This document shows, one piece after another, positions 22,663 through 32,410 of a DNA stretch of 64,000 nucleotides. A program made the position numbers and the translations under genes. The DNA lies in the NCBI RefSeq assembly GCF_024323335.1, contig NC_066579.1, positions 245,761,575 through 245,825,574 on the forward strand. Direction: 5' to 3'. The notes under the pieces are model-generated. The model was not told where the DNA came from. It made no database searches and saw only the letters and a list, made by a program, of their open reading frames with translations. Source of the DNA: Lathyrus oleraceus. Its lineage: Eukaryota; Streptophyta; Magnoliopsida; Fabales; Fabaceae. Within the stretch, counting starts at the first letter, position 1. Each line of letters begins with the position of its first letter.

Positions 22663-24114
22663 ATGGAAAGACAAAGAAGGAATACAAAGAAGTACAACTT
22701 CAGACCACCAGATTTGAAAGAGCTAAGGAATTTGACATCCTATGTACTAGATCCCTTGGGTTTCAAGGCTCGTTTTGGGAAGCTTCTTCCTCTTCTGACT
22801 ACTCAAGTGGATGAAGGAGTGATGAGCGTATTGGTGCAGTTTTATGATCCTTTGTACCGTTGCTTCACATTTCCGGATTTTCAGCTTTTGCCCACGCTTG
22901 AGGAGTATGCCTATCTTGTGGGCATACCTATTTTAGACCAGTTGCCGTTCAGTGGCTTAGAGAGTGTTCCTATTTCTCGAGAGATAGTTGACATGTTGCA
23001 TATAGATGAATCTCTGGTTAGTGCTCATATGACTACCAAAGGTGGAATTCAAGGTCTCCCTTCTGAGTTCCTCATTGCTCAAGCTACTGTATATGGGAAG
23101 GCCATGAGTGAGGATGCCTTTGAAGCCATATTTGTAATTCTCATCTATGGGTTAGTGTTATTCCCCAACATCGACAAGTTTGTGGATGTGAACGCTATTA
23201 GGATTTTCTCTACTCTTAATCCCGTTCCGACTCTGTTGGGTGACACTTATTTTTCTTTGCATATGAGGAATGCAAAGGGTGGTGGTGCCATTATGTGTTG
23301 TTTGCCTCTGTTGTATAAGTGGTTTATTTCTCACTTACCGCAGACGGTCGCCTTCAAGGAGAATAAGGGATGTCTACGGTGGTCCATAAGACTTATGTCT
23401 CTCACTAATGATGATATCTCTTGGTACAACCGTGTGTATGACGGTGTGCAGATTATCGACTATTGTGGTGAATTCTCCAATGTACCTCTTCTTGGTACAT
23501 GTGGTGGGATTAGCTACAACCCCGTTTTGGCACGTTGACAGCTTGGGTTCCCCCTAAAGGATAAACCCAATAACATTCTGTTAGAGGGTGTGTTCTTTCA
23601 AGAGGGTAAAGATCCCCAAGGCTTGAAGGGAAGAATGGTCCGCGCTTGGTGTAAGATTCATAGGAAAGCAAGGAAGGAGTTGGGTCCTAAGAATTGTGTC
23701 GCTTTGGAGCCTTACACTGCTTGGGTTAGGAGGAGAGCTTCCGAGTATCTCATGCCTTACGAGTATCCAAGACCTACGCATTTGGTTGTGGCTGGGCCGT
23801 CAACCCTCCCAGACCAAGGAGTAGAGGAGTTGAGAGACGAAGATCGTTCACGTGCTTGGATCCGTGAATGAGAAGAGTTGCTTCAACAAATTAAGGAGAA
23901 GGATGTTTTGATTGAGTTCCTCGAGCATCAGGTCATTGATGATCCTGATGACGCATGGACTTTTCTACTTCCTCAGTCTTCTAGGTTCTGGAAGAGGAAG
24001 TACGATCGACTCGCCAAGGAGAAGGCAAATATAGAGGCAGCCTATGAGGAGGAGGTGAAGAGGCTTTGTGCATCTTATCTTCCAGTCTCTCGAGCTTTAG
24101 ATGATTGTTTCTAG
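22663..24114 (+). pseudogene. Ogre ORF1 (plant-mobile-domain-like), two nonsense codons
   Basis: Ogre elements carry this extra ORF between the leader and gag; its function is unknown. I chose the ATG at 22663 (MERQRRNTKKYNFRPPD), where coding-like sequence starts. The frame is the same throughout to TAG at 24112-24114 (483 codons) but is cut by TGA at 23536-23538 and TGA at 23869-23871. The first likely arose from CGA by C-to-T change. The N-terminal two thirds (VQFYDPLYRCFTFPDFQLLPTLEEY) resemble plant-mobile-domain or DUF7745-type proteins. The last 80 residues are charged and probably coiled coil (LLQQIKEKDVLIEFLEHQ, YDRLAKEKANIEAAYEEEV). It shares no catalytic motif with the other element proteins. 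Confidence 0.75.
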
Positions 24115-24446
24115 AGATCCATAGGATGATCATTTTCCTTTTCTCTTGTATTATATTTGGTTACCAATGTTGTACTTCTTTGGTGTAAAAAAAATATTTT
24201 CCAGATATTATTGATGAGATGTTTCCATATGTGATAAAAATGTAATATTTCCCAAAATTTGCAAGCAGAACTCTAAAGTTCCTCTGAAATAAAAAACAAA
24301 TCATATGCACAAGCATTACATGCATCATGTGCATAAGCAGGTTTGGCTCTAGGCTTCTTGTCCTATGGTCTAACTTTGTGTTCTTCATTTATTTTGAAGA
24401 CAAGCTGACTCACCGGTACTACACAAGAGCCAATTCTTCAAGACTG
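24115..24446 (+). other. Spacer between Ogre ORF1 and gag
   Basis: AT-rich sequence of about 330 bases without a recognisable gene. Gag-like sequence starts with the ATG at 24447. Confidence 0.6.
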
Positions 24447-24503
24447 ATGGATCATTTAGAACAAGAGAACTGCGAGCTGAAAGAGGAGGTAGCCAGATTG
24501 ACT

Positions 24504-25505
24504 GCCCTGATGGAGTCATTCTTGGCCGCTCAGAGCCAGTCTTCTCCAACACCCTCAACTCCTCCCTAGAGGACGATCATTTCTAAGATCGTAACTTCTA
24601 TTGTGCCTACTGCAACAACTCACTTTGCGCCATCTATGCCAGCCGGGTTCCCTTGGGCAATGCCCACCAACTTTATGCCAGAGGGTTTTGCTCCAACTCT
24701 TGCTTCTTTGCCGGCATCTAGCCTGGTCATGTTCGTGCCACCTCCTGTCGTACACACTTTACCAAGGGTTGAAGATACCATCTATCATTCTGAGCCATCT
24801 GAGGGCCCAAACGTTTATGAGAAGATGGATGACATGAAAGACCAATTCCTTGAGCTTCGCAAGGAACTGAAGACTTTGAGGGGGAAAGACCTCTTTGGTA
24901 AGAGTGCTGCTGAGTTGTGCCTTGTGTCCAACGTGAAGATCCCTATTAAATTCAAAGTGCCTGACTTTGAGAAGTATAAGGGGAACACATGCCCTCTCAG
25001 TCATCTTGTGATGTATGCTCGCAAGATGTCGACATAAACTAATAATGATCAACTGCTCATCCTCTATTTCCAGGACAGTCTGTCTAGTGCCGCTCTCCGG
25101 TGGTACAAGGGTCTGGAAAGTTCGAACATCCGCTCTTTCAATGATCTTGCCGAGGCCTTCGTCAAGCAATATAAATATAATGTGGATATGGCTCCGGATA
25201 GGGATCAGTTAAGGGCGATGTCCTAGAAAGAGAAAGAGACCTTCAAAGAGTACGCCTAGAGGTGGCGCGAATTGGCAGCTCAGATAGTGCCACCCCTTGA
25301 GGAGAAAGAGATGACCAAGATCTTCTTAAAGACCTTGAGCTCGTTCTATTATGAGAGGATGAGAGCCAGTGCTTCCTCAGACTTCACCGAGATGGTGAAT
25401 ATGGGGATGAGATTGGAAGAAGGGGTCCGTGAAGGACGCTTGACTCGAGATGAAGGCTCTTCAGCAAAGAGATATGGAAGCTTTGCAAAGAAGAAGGAGG
25501 GAGAG
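24504..25505 (+). repeat. Gag tandem duplication, unit 1 (1002 bp)
   Basis: GCCCTGATGGAGTCATTC at 24504 recurs at 25506. The unit is 334 codons, so the duplication itself kept the reading frame. It covers the middle of gag including the whole core domain. Confidence 0.9.
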
Positions 25506-26469
25506 GCCCTGATGGAGTCATTCATGGCTGCCTAGAGCCAGTCTTCTCCAACACCCTCAACTCCTCCCCAGAGGACGGTTATTTCTAAGGTCGTGACTTC
25601 TATTGTGCCTGCTGCAACAACTCACTTTGCGCCATCTATGCCAGCCGGGTTCCCTTGGGGAATGCCCGCCAACTTTGTACCAGAAGGTTTTGCTCCAACT
25701 CTTGCTTCTTTGCCGGCATCTAGCCCGGTCCTTTCAGTGCCACCTCCCGTCGTGCACACACAACCAAGAGTTGAAGATACCATCTATCATTCTGAGCCAT
25801 CTGAGGGCCCAGACGTTTATGAGAAGATGGATGACATGAAAGACCAATTCCTTGAGCTTCGCAAGGAACTGAAGACTTTGAGGGGGAAAGACCTCTTTGG
25901 TAAGAGTGCTGCTGAGTTGTGCCTTGTGCCCAACCTGAAGATCCCTAATAAATTCAAAGTGCCTGACTTTGAGAAGTATAAGGGAAACACATGCCCTCTT
26001 AGCCATCTTGTGATGTATGCTCTTCCATTATTTCCAAGACAGTCTGTCCGGTGCCGCTCTCCGGTGGTACATGGGTTTGGAAATTTCGAACATCCGCTCT
26101 TTCAACGATCTTGGCGAGGCCTTCGTCAAGCAATACAAATATAATGTGGATATGGCTCCTGATAGGGACCAGTTGAGAGCAATGTCGCAGAAGGATAAAG
26201 AGACCTTCAAAGAGTACGCCCAGAGGTGGCGCGAGTTGGCAGCTCAGATAGTGCCTCCCCTTGAGGAAAAAGAGATGACCAAGATCATTTTGAAGACCTT
26301 GAGCTCATTCTATTACGATAAGATGAGAGCCAGTGCTCCCTCAGACTTCACCGAGATGGTGAATATGGGGATGAGATTGGAAGAGGGGGTCCGTGAAGGA
26401 CGCTTGACTCGAGAGGAAGGCTCTTCAGCAAAAAGATATGGAAGTTTTCCGAAGAAGAAGGAGGGAGAG
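25506..26469 (+). repeat. Gag tandem duplication, unit 2 (964 bp)
   Basis: The second copy is 38 bp shorter than unit 1, mainly through loss of the stretch that in unit 1 follows TGTATGCTC at about 25020. This shifts the frame. The two units otherwise differ by scattered substitutions. Confidence 0.88.
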
Positions 26470-26703
26470 GCACATGATGTGTATTCCCATATCAAGAGAA
26501 GACCCTCTGTGAAGAGGAAGATTGCTCGCCCAGTTAGTAATCAGCATCAGATGGCTCATATAGCACCTGTTTTCAGGGAAGCTCAACATTATCAACAACC
26601 ACAAACTCAGCAATATCAGCAACAACAACAGCGTCCACAACAGCAGGCGTACCAGCCTCGAAATAACAACAACAATGCCAGCACCAGCTATGAGAGGAAA
26701 AGG

Positions 26704-26708
26704 GTCAC
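26704..26708. repeat. Target site duplication of element N, left copy (GTCAC)
   Basis: GTCAC precedes TGTCATACGG at 26709 and recurs at 38338-38342 after the other LTR end TATGACA. It lies within the gag codons of Ogre A. Confidence 0.95.
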
Positions 26709-28629
26709 TGTCATACGGTGAACTGGACTTTTTGTGTTTTTTATCGCAATGTCGCGGTTAGCAAGAGTCGCCACCGACTTTTCTTTTATCCAATAAGGAA
26801 AGGTGGAAAAGAACAGGAAAGACCTTAATTTAGATTTTGGGTTCGGGAGGTACATTATACAAAGGGAAGGTGTTAGCACCCTTTGTATCCATGGTTATCC
26901 ATGGGCTCTTAATTGCTCGATCACTTATATTATTTTTGTCTAAAAAAGTGTTTGTGAATTGTTTGGAAAATTGTTTTGAAAAGAGAATTTAACTTTGTAA
27001 TGATTCTTGTATGAATGTATACAAAGTGGTTATCCCGTTTTAGTTTTGAAAATTGTTTAGAAAAATATAACTCGGTAATGATTCTAGTATGAATGTATAC
27101 CAAGTGGTGATTTTCTAAAGGCATTTTGAAAGGTGTGAGGTGCAAAAAAAAAATGTTTTAAGTTGTGAGCCAGCAATTAAGAGTTATACCGACCCAAGGT
27201 CTTTACGGGCATTTCCTATCCTTATGAGGGTAAAACTGTCCTTATTATTGAGAAATAAGTAGTTTTATCCTTTGGATGTAAAAGGGTCATCGTAGGGTCA
27301 TCGATTGGTCATTGAAGGCAACAGTTATGAGGATACCTTAGCATTCGAAGGGACTATCATCATTTAACCGTAGGCAACATCGGAGGGTCATCGAGGGACA
27401 AAGTTGTATATTCGAAGGCAACATCCGAGGGACTATAATTTATTTTATGATGATTTAACCGAAGGGTCTTTGCTAAGGGTATCCCCACGTTCGCGGGACA
27501 TGACCGTAATATCGTAATCGTAAGGCAACAAAGAGAGGTCCAAGATCACTTATTCAAAGGCAAAGTTTTACAATTAATTATATAATTAGGATGAAACTCC
27601 ACATTAAAATTATTAAAAATAATATATTAAAAATTAATACATTAGAAATTAATACATTAAAAAATTAATTTAGGGTGAAACTCCACAAGGGTATCCCACA
27701 AATAAAGTGGAATACCTAGCCAATAACCTTTTCCTGGGATATGTGAACCTTTACGAAACTCAAAAAAAAGAAACATGTCAGAACACCAAATCAGGGTGCA
27801 ATTGAAGATTACACCGGAGAAATATCACAACAATAAATAGGATAGGATAAATAATGCATGGCTATGATAAAAACATAAAAAAAACAGACTAGAAGAATCA
27901 GGTACTGTCTCGTTCGCCTCTGCCTTGCCTAGCGAAGGCCACGGATTTTGAATTTGAAAACAGCCCCATGTTAGGAACTTTGAATTTTATGGCATTTTAT
28001 CACAGGAATAGCATGGTCAAACATTGAGGGTATTCAGGCATATTTAAATTCCCATACGAAAGCAAATTATATATCAACATTTAATCATGATGCATTATAT
28101 ATGTAGATATGGCCAATTGAAAGTATAAACAATAGAGATACGCAAACCTGTTTGCCAATTCAAGGTTGAAGGGATTGACCACTTGTAGTATCGGAATAAG
28201 TTAGGCAGCGGGAATTGGACGGCGATGGCTTCGGTGTAGATGGGCTGCCTTCAGGGTTTCTTTACTCTGAATTCTCCGGGTAGGCAGGGTTCCTATGTCA
28301 AAGTTTCTATCCGTCCTTCTCTGTTCTCTCTCTTTCTTTTTCCTCAAGGTTTTGTTCCAAGGAAACCTCAGAGTGTTTTGTTTCTCTTCCTTCTTTCTCC
28401 AGTAAATCTCCCAGTGTAAACTCCAAGTCTAACTCCCCCTACTGAAACTTCAGTATTTATAGACTAATTTCGTGGGTAATGGGCTTGGAATGAGGGAGAC
28501 CCAAGTCCAAAATAATTTGTTATATTTTATTTATTTATTTATTTTAATTATTTAATTAATTAATTAATTAAAAAAAAATTCTCTTTTTTTTTCTTTTTTT
28601 TTTTTTTTTTTTTTTTTCGTTTTTTTTTC

Positions 28630-28674
<45 letters not shown>

Positions 28675-28706
28675 GAAAAATGATGGGTAATTTTTGGGGT
28701 ATGACA
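26709..28706 (-). repeat. Element N 3' LTR
   Basis: 1998 bp, with termini TGTCATAC and GTATGACA, an 8-bp terminal inverted repeat. A TATA box (minus strand, 28454-28461) is shared with the 5' LTR. The stretch 28520-28675 is a long T/AT low-complexity tract that differs in length from the other LTR. Confidence 0.95.
28520..28675. repeat. AT/T-rich low-complexity tract in element N 3' LTR
   Basis: ATTT units, then TTAA units, then nearly 100 T with two CG interruptions. The 5' LTR counterpart (38190-38304) has more TTAA units and far fewer T. Confidence 0.9.
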
Positions 28707-28720
28707 GCTGCCCCTGTTCA
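28707..28720 (-). other. Element N polypurine tract
   Basis: On the minus strand, TGAACAGGGGCAGC directly precedes the 3' LTR start TGTCATACC. It is the likely primer for plus-strand synthesis. Confidence 0.75.
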
Positions 28721-28897
28721 ATATTGTTGAACCGAGAGAGTTAGGATGGCGTGTATGCCATTCGTGGTCTGGAGGTGGAAGATTATTGAACACTAGAATG
28801 CCCCAAAAATTTGCACTTGAGAATCGACAGTTGGTCTTGATGGAGATGGGCTTAAAGATGCCATCCGGGAGGTTTGATGACGAAAGCTTCAGATCGC

Positions 28898-29590
28898 GCC
28901 GTATATTAGGCCAATTTGAAGACATGGGTGCCACACTGGGTCGTACGTTAGACCGTATAATGAGTCATCCATTAGGCTGCCGACTTCGCTGGGGAGTCGG
29001 AGTGTGTCATATGCTGTTGGGGATAAAGGATCAGAATGGACCATACGCTAGATCGTATCTGAGTTGCAGAATGAGCCGTACGTTAGGCTGAATCTGATGA
29101 CGAAAGGGGTAGTCGTACGTTAGACTACACTTCAGAAATGTACCGTATGTTAGGTAGCATCTGAGGGGATGGACATCCGAACGGGTCGTACGTTAGACCG
29201 TCGCAGAATGAGTCGTCTGTTAGGCCGCATCTGATGATGAAAGCGGTAGTCGTACGCCAGACTACACTTCAGAAATATACCGTACGTTAGGTAGCATCTG
29301 AGGGTTGTAAGATCCAAACGGGTCGTACGTTAGACCGCGTTGGGGTTGTTGAAGTTCAGAATGGATCGTACGTTAGATCGTATCCGAGTTGTAGAATGAG
29401 TCGTCCGTTAGGCTGCATCTGAAAAAGAAAGTAGTCGTACGCTAGACTACACCCCTGAATGTACCGTATGCTAGGCAGCATCTGAGGATTTGAAGGTCCA
29501 AATGGGTCGTACGTTAGACCGCATTGGAGTTGCTGAAGAAGTCATATGTTGGGCTGAATCAGAATGAACCGTACGTTAGGCTGTATCTGA
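28898..29590 (-). repeat. Tandem hairpin array with constant 8-nt loop
   Basis: About 18 units spaced 20-60 bases apart. On the plus strand the loop reads GTACGTTA with minor variants (TAACGTAC in the element's sense). The arms on each side are complementary and differ between units: TAGTC/GACTA (29110, 29247, 29432), TACC/GGTA (29141, 29278), GGTC/GACC (28939, 29184, 29321 and near 29510), AGCC/GGCT (29074), GATC/GATC (29364). A few units have one mismatch. Units are also organised in larger blocks of about 140-185 bp. Confidence 0.88.
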
Positions 29591-30647
29591 TAACCTGTAT
29601 ATGTTGTACTTGCAATAAATGTCTGGGATGGGCTTAGAGATGCCATCGTTAGGAGGATATCGAAGTGTTGTCAGAATGAATGTTCCCATGAACTGTATTT
29701 GAAATATGTATCTGAATCTTGAATGTGATTGATAAAGGTGTCTGTCTGAATCAACCTTCTACTTTGACTATATCAGGAGGATAATTAACCTGCAAAGAAA
29801 AAGTTAGCTTCATGCTATGTCATGATGCATGAGATGTTTCGTGTTATGCTAAAATAAATGTGAATGTTGTATGCATGCGTATGCTGTGAAAGGATGTAAT
29901 GAATGAGTTATGCGTATGAGAAGTTCTGCTTGGGGACTCTACTGGGGAAAATAAATCCCCATCTACTGATTGGAGATATTTGTAACGATGACCCTTTCTC
30001 GGCAGGGGGTTCTTGATTCTGTCTGATGGTAGAAATATTCCACAGATCTTGGCTGAGGATGGATGAGATGATCAATCTGTCTGATGATGCCGACCTCTGT
30101 TGGGGAGTAACTGGCTGTGCCGGGGAATACTGCTAATTTCTTCTGAGGAATAACAGACTTGCTGGGGGAATAGAATTGGTAGCAGATTCATTGGAAGCAT
30201 GGTTAGACCTTCTCCTCGATCCTGAAGTCGGGTAGTAATTGCTATTGCTATTCTATGCATGTATTTTTGGTAAACATCAGTCATATTCAAATGCACATAT
30301 TAATTCAAATTTAAATCAATGGACATTTACGCAACCAAAACAGAAAAGTAAAAACAAAAGCATCTTTTTTTTGAAAGAGGGTTGTATTGATTTTGAAAGG
30401 AGGCCTATAAACAGGCAATTTGTGTACAAGGAGACAGAAATCCTAGTAAGAGGAAATTGTCGAAAACAAAGAGAAAGCTATGTGGAAGAAGTCCTATTGA
30501 TTTTAAGCCTACTACTGTCATTATGTCTTCGAGCATCTCATCCCTTGCTGTCGGATAGAAGTGATTGGCTTGGTCAGTCCCTCGAACTTGGATGAAAGTT
30601 GACTGAGAACGGGACATAGTCATACGCTTTAATCCCTAATTTTTGCC

Positions 30648-30819
30648 TGGACCGCCTTTTCAGGTTTTCAATCCACCAGGATACCCTTTTTTGCCCAAGC
30701 CGCCTTTTCAGGTTTTCGACTTGCCGGGTGTACATTTTTTTTTATATATCCCTATTTTTTGCCCGAACCCTTTTGGTTCGCCGGGATGCCCTTACTTTTG
30801 CCTAGATACGTCGATCTAG
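30648..30819 (-). other. Post-pol hairpin series of element N
   Basis: Four hairpins start 10 bases after the pol stop, read on the minus strand. The first (30802-30819) pairs CTAGAT/ATCTAG. The second (30764-30780) pairs CGAACC/GGTTCG. The third (30696-30723) pairs CAAGTCG/CGGCTTG. The fourth (30648-30675) pairs TGGATTG/CGGTCCA. The last two share the inner part AAAA-CCT-GAAA-AGG, a three-pair stem with a GNRA-type tetraloop and a one-sided AAAA bulge. Linkers contain GGCAAAAA. Confidence 0.85.
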
Positions 30820-30829
30820 CGGGTCTCTT

Positions 30830-32244
30830 TTATGCGTAGTATTTTTTAACTATGTCCGCGTTCACGGGATGTGGGAAGTCTTCACCATCCATTGTAGCGA
30901 GTATCATGGCTCCACCTGAGAATACCTTCTTAACTACAAATGGCCCTTCGTATGTGGGAGTCCATTTGCCTCTGGGGTCAGTTTGTGGTAGGATGATGCG
31001 TTTGATTACCAAGTCGCCAAGTTGGTACACCTGTCTCTTAACTCTTTTGTTAAATGCCTGGGTCATGCATTTCTGATATATCTGCCCATGACAAACAGCC
31101 GCAAGTCTCTTCTCATCAATCAGATTTATCTGATCGAGTCGAGTCTGAATCATTCATCTTCATCTAAGCCCGCCTCTTTCATGATTCTTAGAGAGGGAAT
31201 CTGAACTTCCACTAGTAAGATGGCTTCCATTCCATAGACTAAAGAGAACGGAGTTGCCCCATTCGTAGTGCGCACTGAAGTGCGATAACCGTAAAGAGTA
31301 AAGGGTAACATCTCATGCCAGTCTTTGTATGTTACTGTCATTTCTTGCATGACCTTCTTGATATTGTTAGCAGTCCCCACGGCGCCGTTCATCTTTGGCC
31401 GGTACGGAGAAGAGTTATGGTGTTTTATTTTGAACTGCGTGCAGAGTTCAGTAATCATCTTGTTGTTCAAATTAGTACCATTGTCAGTGATAACTCTTTC
31501 AGGAGACAGCAGGTTTCACAAATAGGTATTTGATAGAATCCATCTTAGAAGTCAATAAGGTGGTATGATTCAACATATACTGTCTTAGTCGGCGAGCAGC
31601 CCAGGCCAAAGCACAGCAAGCTTTCTCGGGCTGTGAGTATCTTGTTTCACAGTCGGTACCTTTTGCTAAGGCAGTATATGGCATGCTCTTTTCGACCAGA
31701 CTCGTCATGTTGCCCCAACACACCTCATTGAATTTTCTAACACGGTCAAATACGTAATTAAAGGTCTTCCTTCAACTGGTGGCATCGGAACTGGAGGTTC
31801 TTGGCGATATTTCCTGATTTTGTCATAAGCTTCTTGGCATTCATCATTCCATACCATCTCTTGATTTTGTCTCAGTAATTTGAAGATGGGTTTGCAGGTA
31901 GCAGCCAAGTGTGGAATGAATCGGGCAATGTAATTCGAGTGCCCCAAGAAACCTATGACTTCTTTCTTGTTTATTTCAGTACCCAGATTTACAATTTCAA
32001 TTGATTCCTCATGCGGCTGTATAGTCTTTTCTTCTTGCAGTAGTCGGGCAAGTTCTCCAGGGACTTCACAATCTTCCTCGCTTCCATCCTCGGCTTGGTA
32101 GATCGGATTTTCAAAGTCATAATGAACAGTAGCAGAGTCATTACCAACAGGATCCAGAGTGGATATGGATCGGCAAATTGTTACGTGAGTGTGTGCAAGA
32201 AACATAGCTTGTTTGAAAAATGACAGGAAAGATAAAGAGCGCAA
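30830..32244 (-). pseudogene. Element N pol remnant with two large deletions
   Basis: An N-terminal region before RT (about 32150-31985: EDCEVPGELARLLQEE, EIVNLGTE) joins directly to the end of the RT/connection region (VIGFLGHSNYIARFIPHLAATCKPIFKLLR). The RT fingers and palm, including the catalytic aspartates, are missing. RNase H start (DCETRYSQPEKACCALAWAARRL) follows after a frame shift near 31710. Near 31490 it jumps to mid-integrase (VITDNGTNLNNK), losing the rest of RNase H, the integrase zinc domain and the first catalytic Asp. The catalytic Glu position reads Gly (MNGAVGTAN). The integrase C-terminus is intact to KKYYA and the stop TAA at 30830. It cannot encode an active RT or integrase. 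Confidence 0.9.
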
Positions 32245-32410
32245 TATTTGGATGCAAAAAGTCCATTGATCTATTGAATATGAATATGCTTATGAAAATG
32301 ACAAACCCCTAACAAATTAGCCATTGTGCCTCGGGCATAGACACAATGCTTTAAGAAGTTTGATTGTAAAAGAAAATTAAAATTTGCAATTCTAGAATAA
32401 ACAATAACAA
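32245..32410 (-). other. Spacer between gag-pro and pol of element N
   Basis: Untranslated AT-rich stretch at the position where Ogre elements carry an intron. I could not identify a convincing donor-acceptor pair here. Confidence 0.5.

Larger units (their letters stand above)
24447..26708 (+). pseudogene. Ogre A gag, N-terminal part with internal tandem duplication
   Basis: Gag would form the virus-like particle. The N-terminus MDHLEQENCELKEEVARLTA is a predicted coiled coil. The core (GNTCPLSHLVMYA, FQDSLSGAALRWY, ETFKEYAQRWRELAAQ, SDFTEMVNMGMRLEE) is a Retrotrans_gag-type domain. It occurs twice because of the duplication 24504-25505/25506-26469. Unit 1 has TAA at 25035-25037 and two TAG codons further on. 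Unit 2 has a TAG near its start and a frame shift near 26020. A Gln-rich, basic stretch follows. At 26708 the gene is interrupted by element N and resumes at 38343 in a compatible phase (Arg-Val-Thr, then Phe-Asp-Pro). Confidence 0.88.
28721..30829 (-). other. Element N 3' untranslated region
   Basis: About 2.1 kb without a gene. From the pol stop outward on the minus strand: the tetraloop hairpin series (30648-30819), about 1 kb of unremarkable sequence, then the 8-nt-loop hairpin array (28898-29590). Tandem repeats in the 3' UTR are a known feature of Tat/Ogre-lineage elements and can seed satellite DNA. Confidence 0.8.

Noticed and set aside
28898..29590. CRISPR-like regular short repeats
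   Set aside because: Repeat spacing is irregular, spacers are themselves repetitive, and the block lies within the 3' UTR of an LTR element in plant DNA. It is better explained as a hairpin array.
32245..32410. Intron in element N equivalent to the Ogre intron
   Set aside because: Spacing fits, but I could not find a donor-acceptor pair that joins the frames convincingly. The deletions in pol also blur the expected acceptor.
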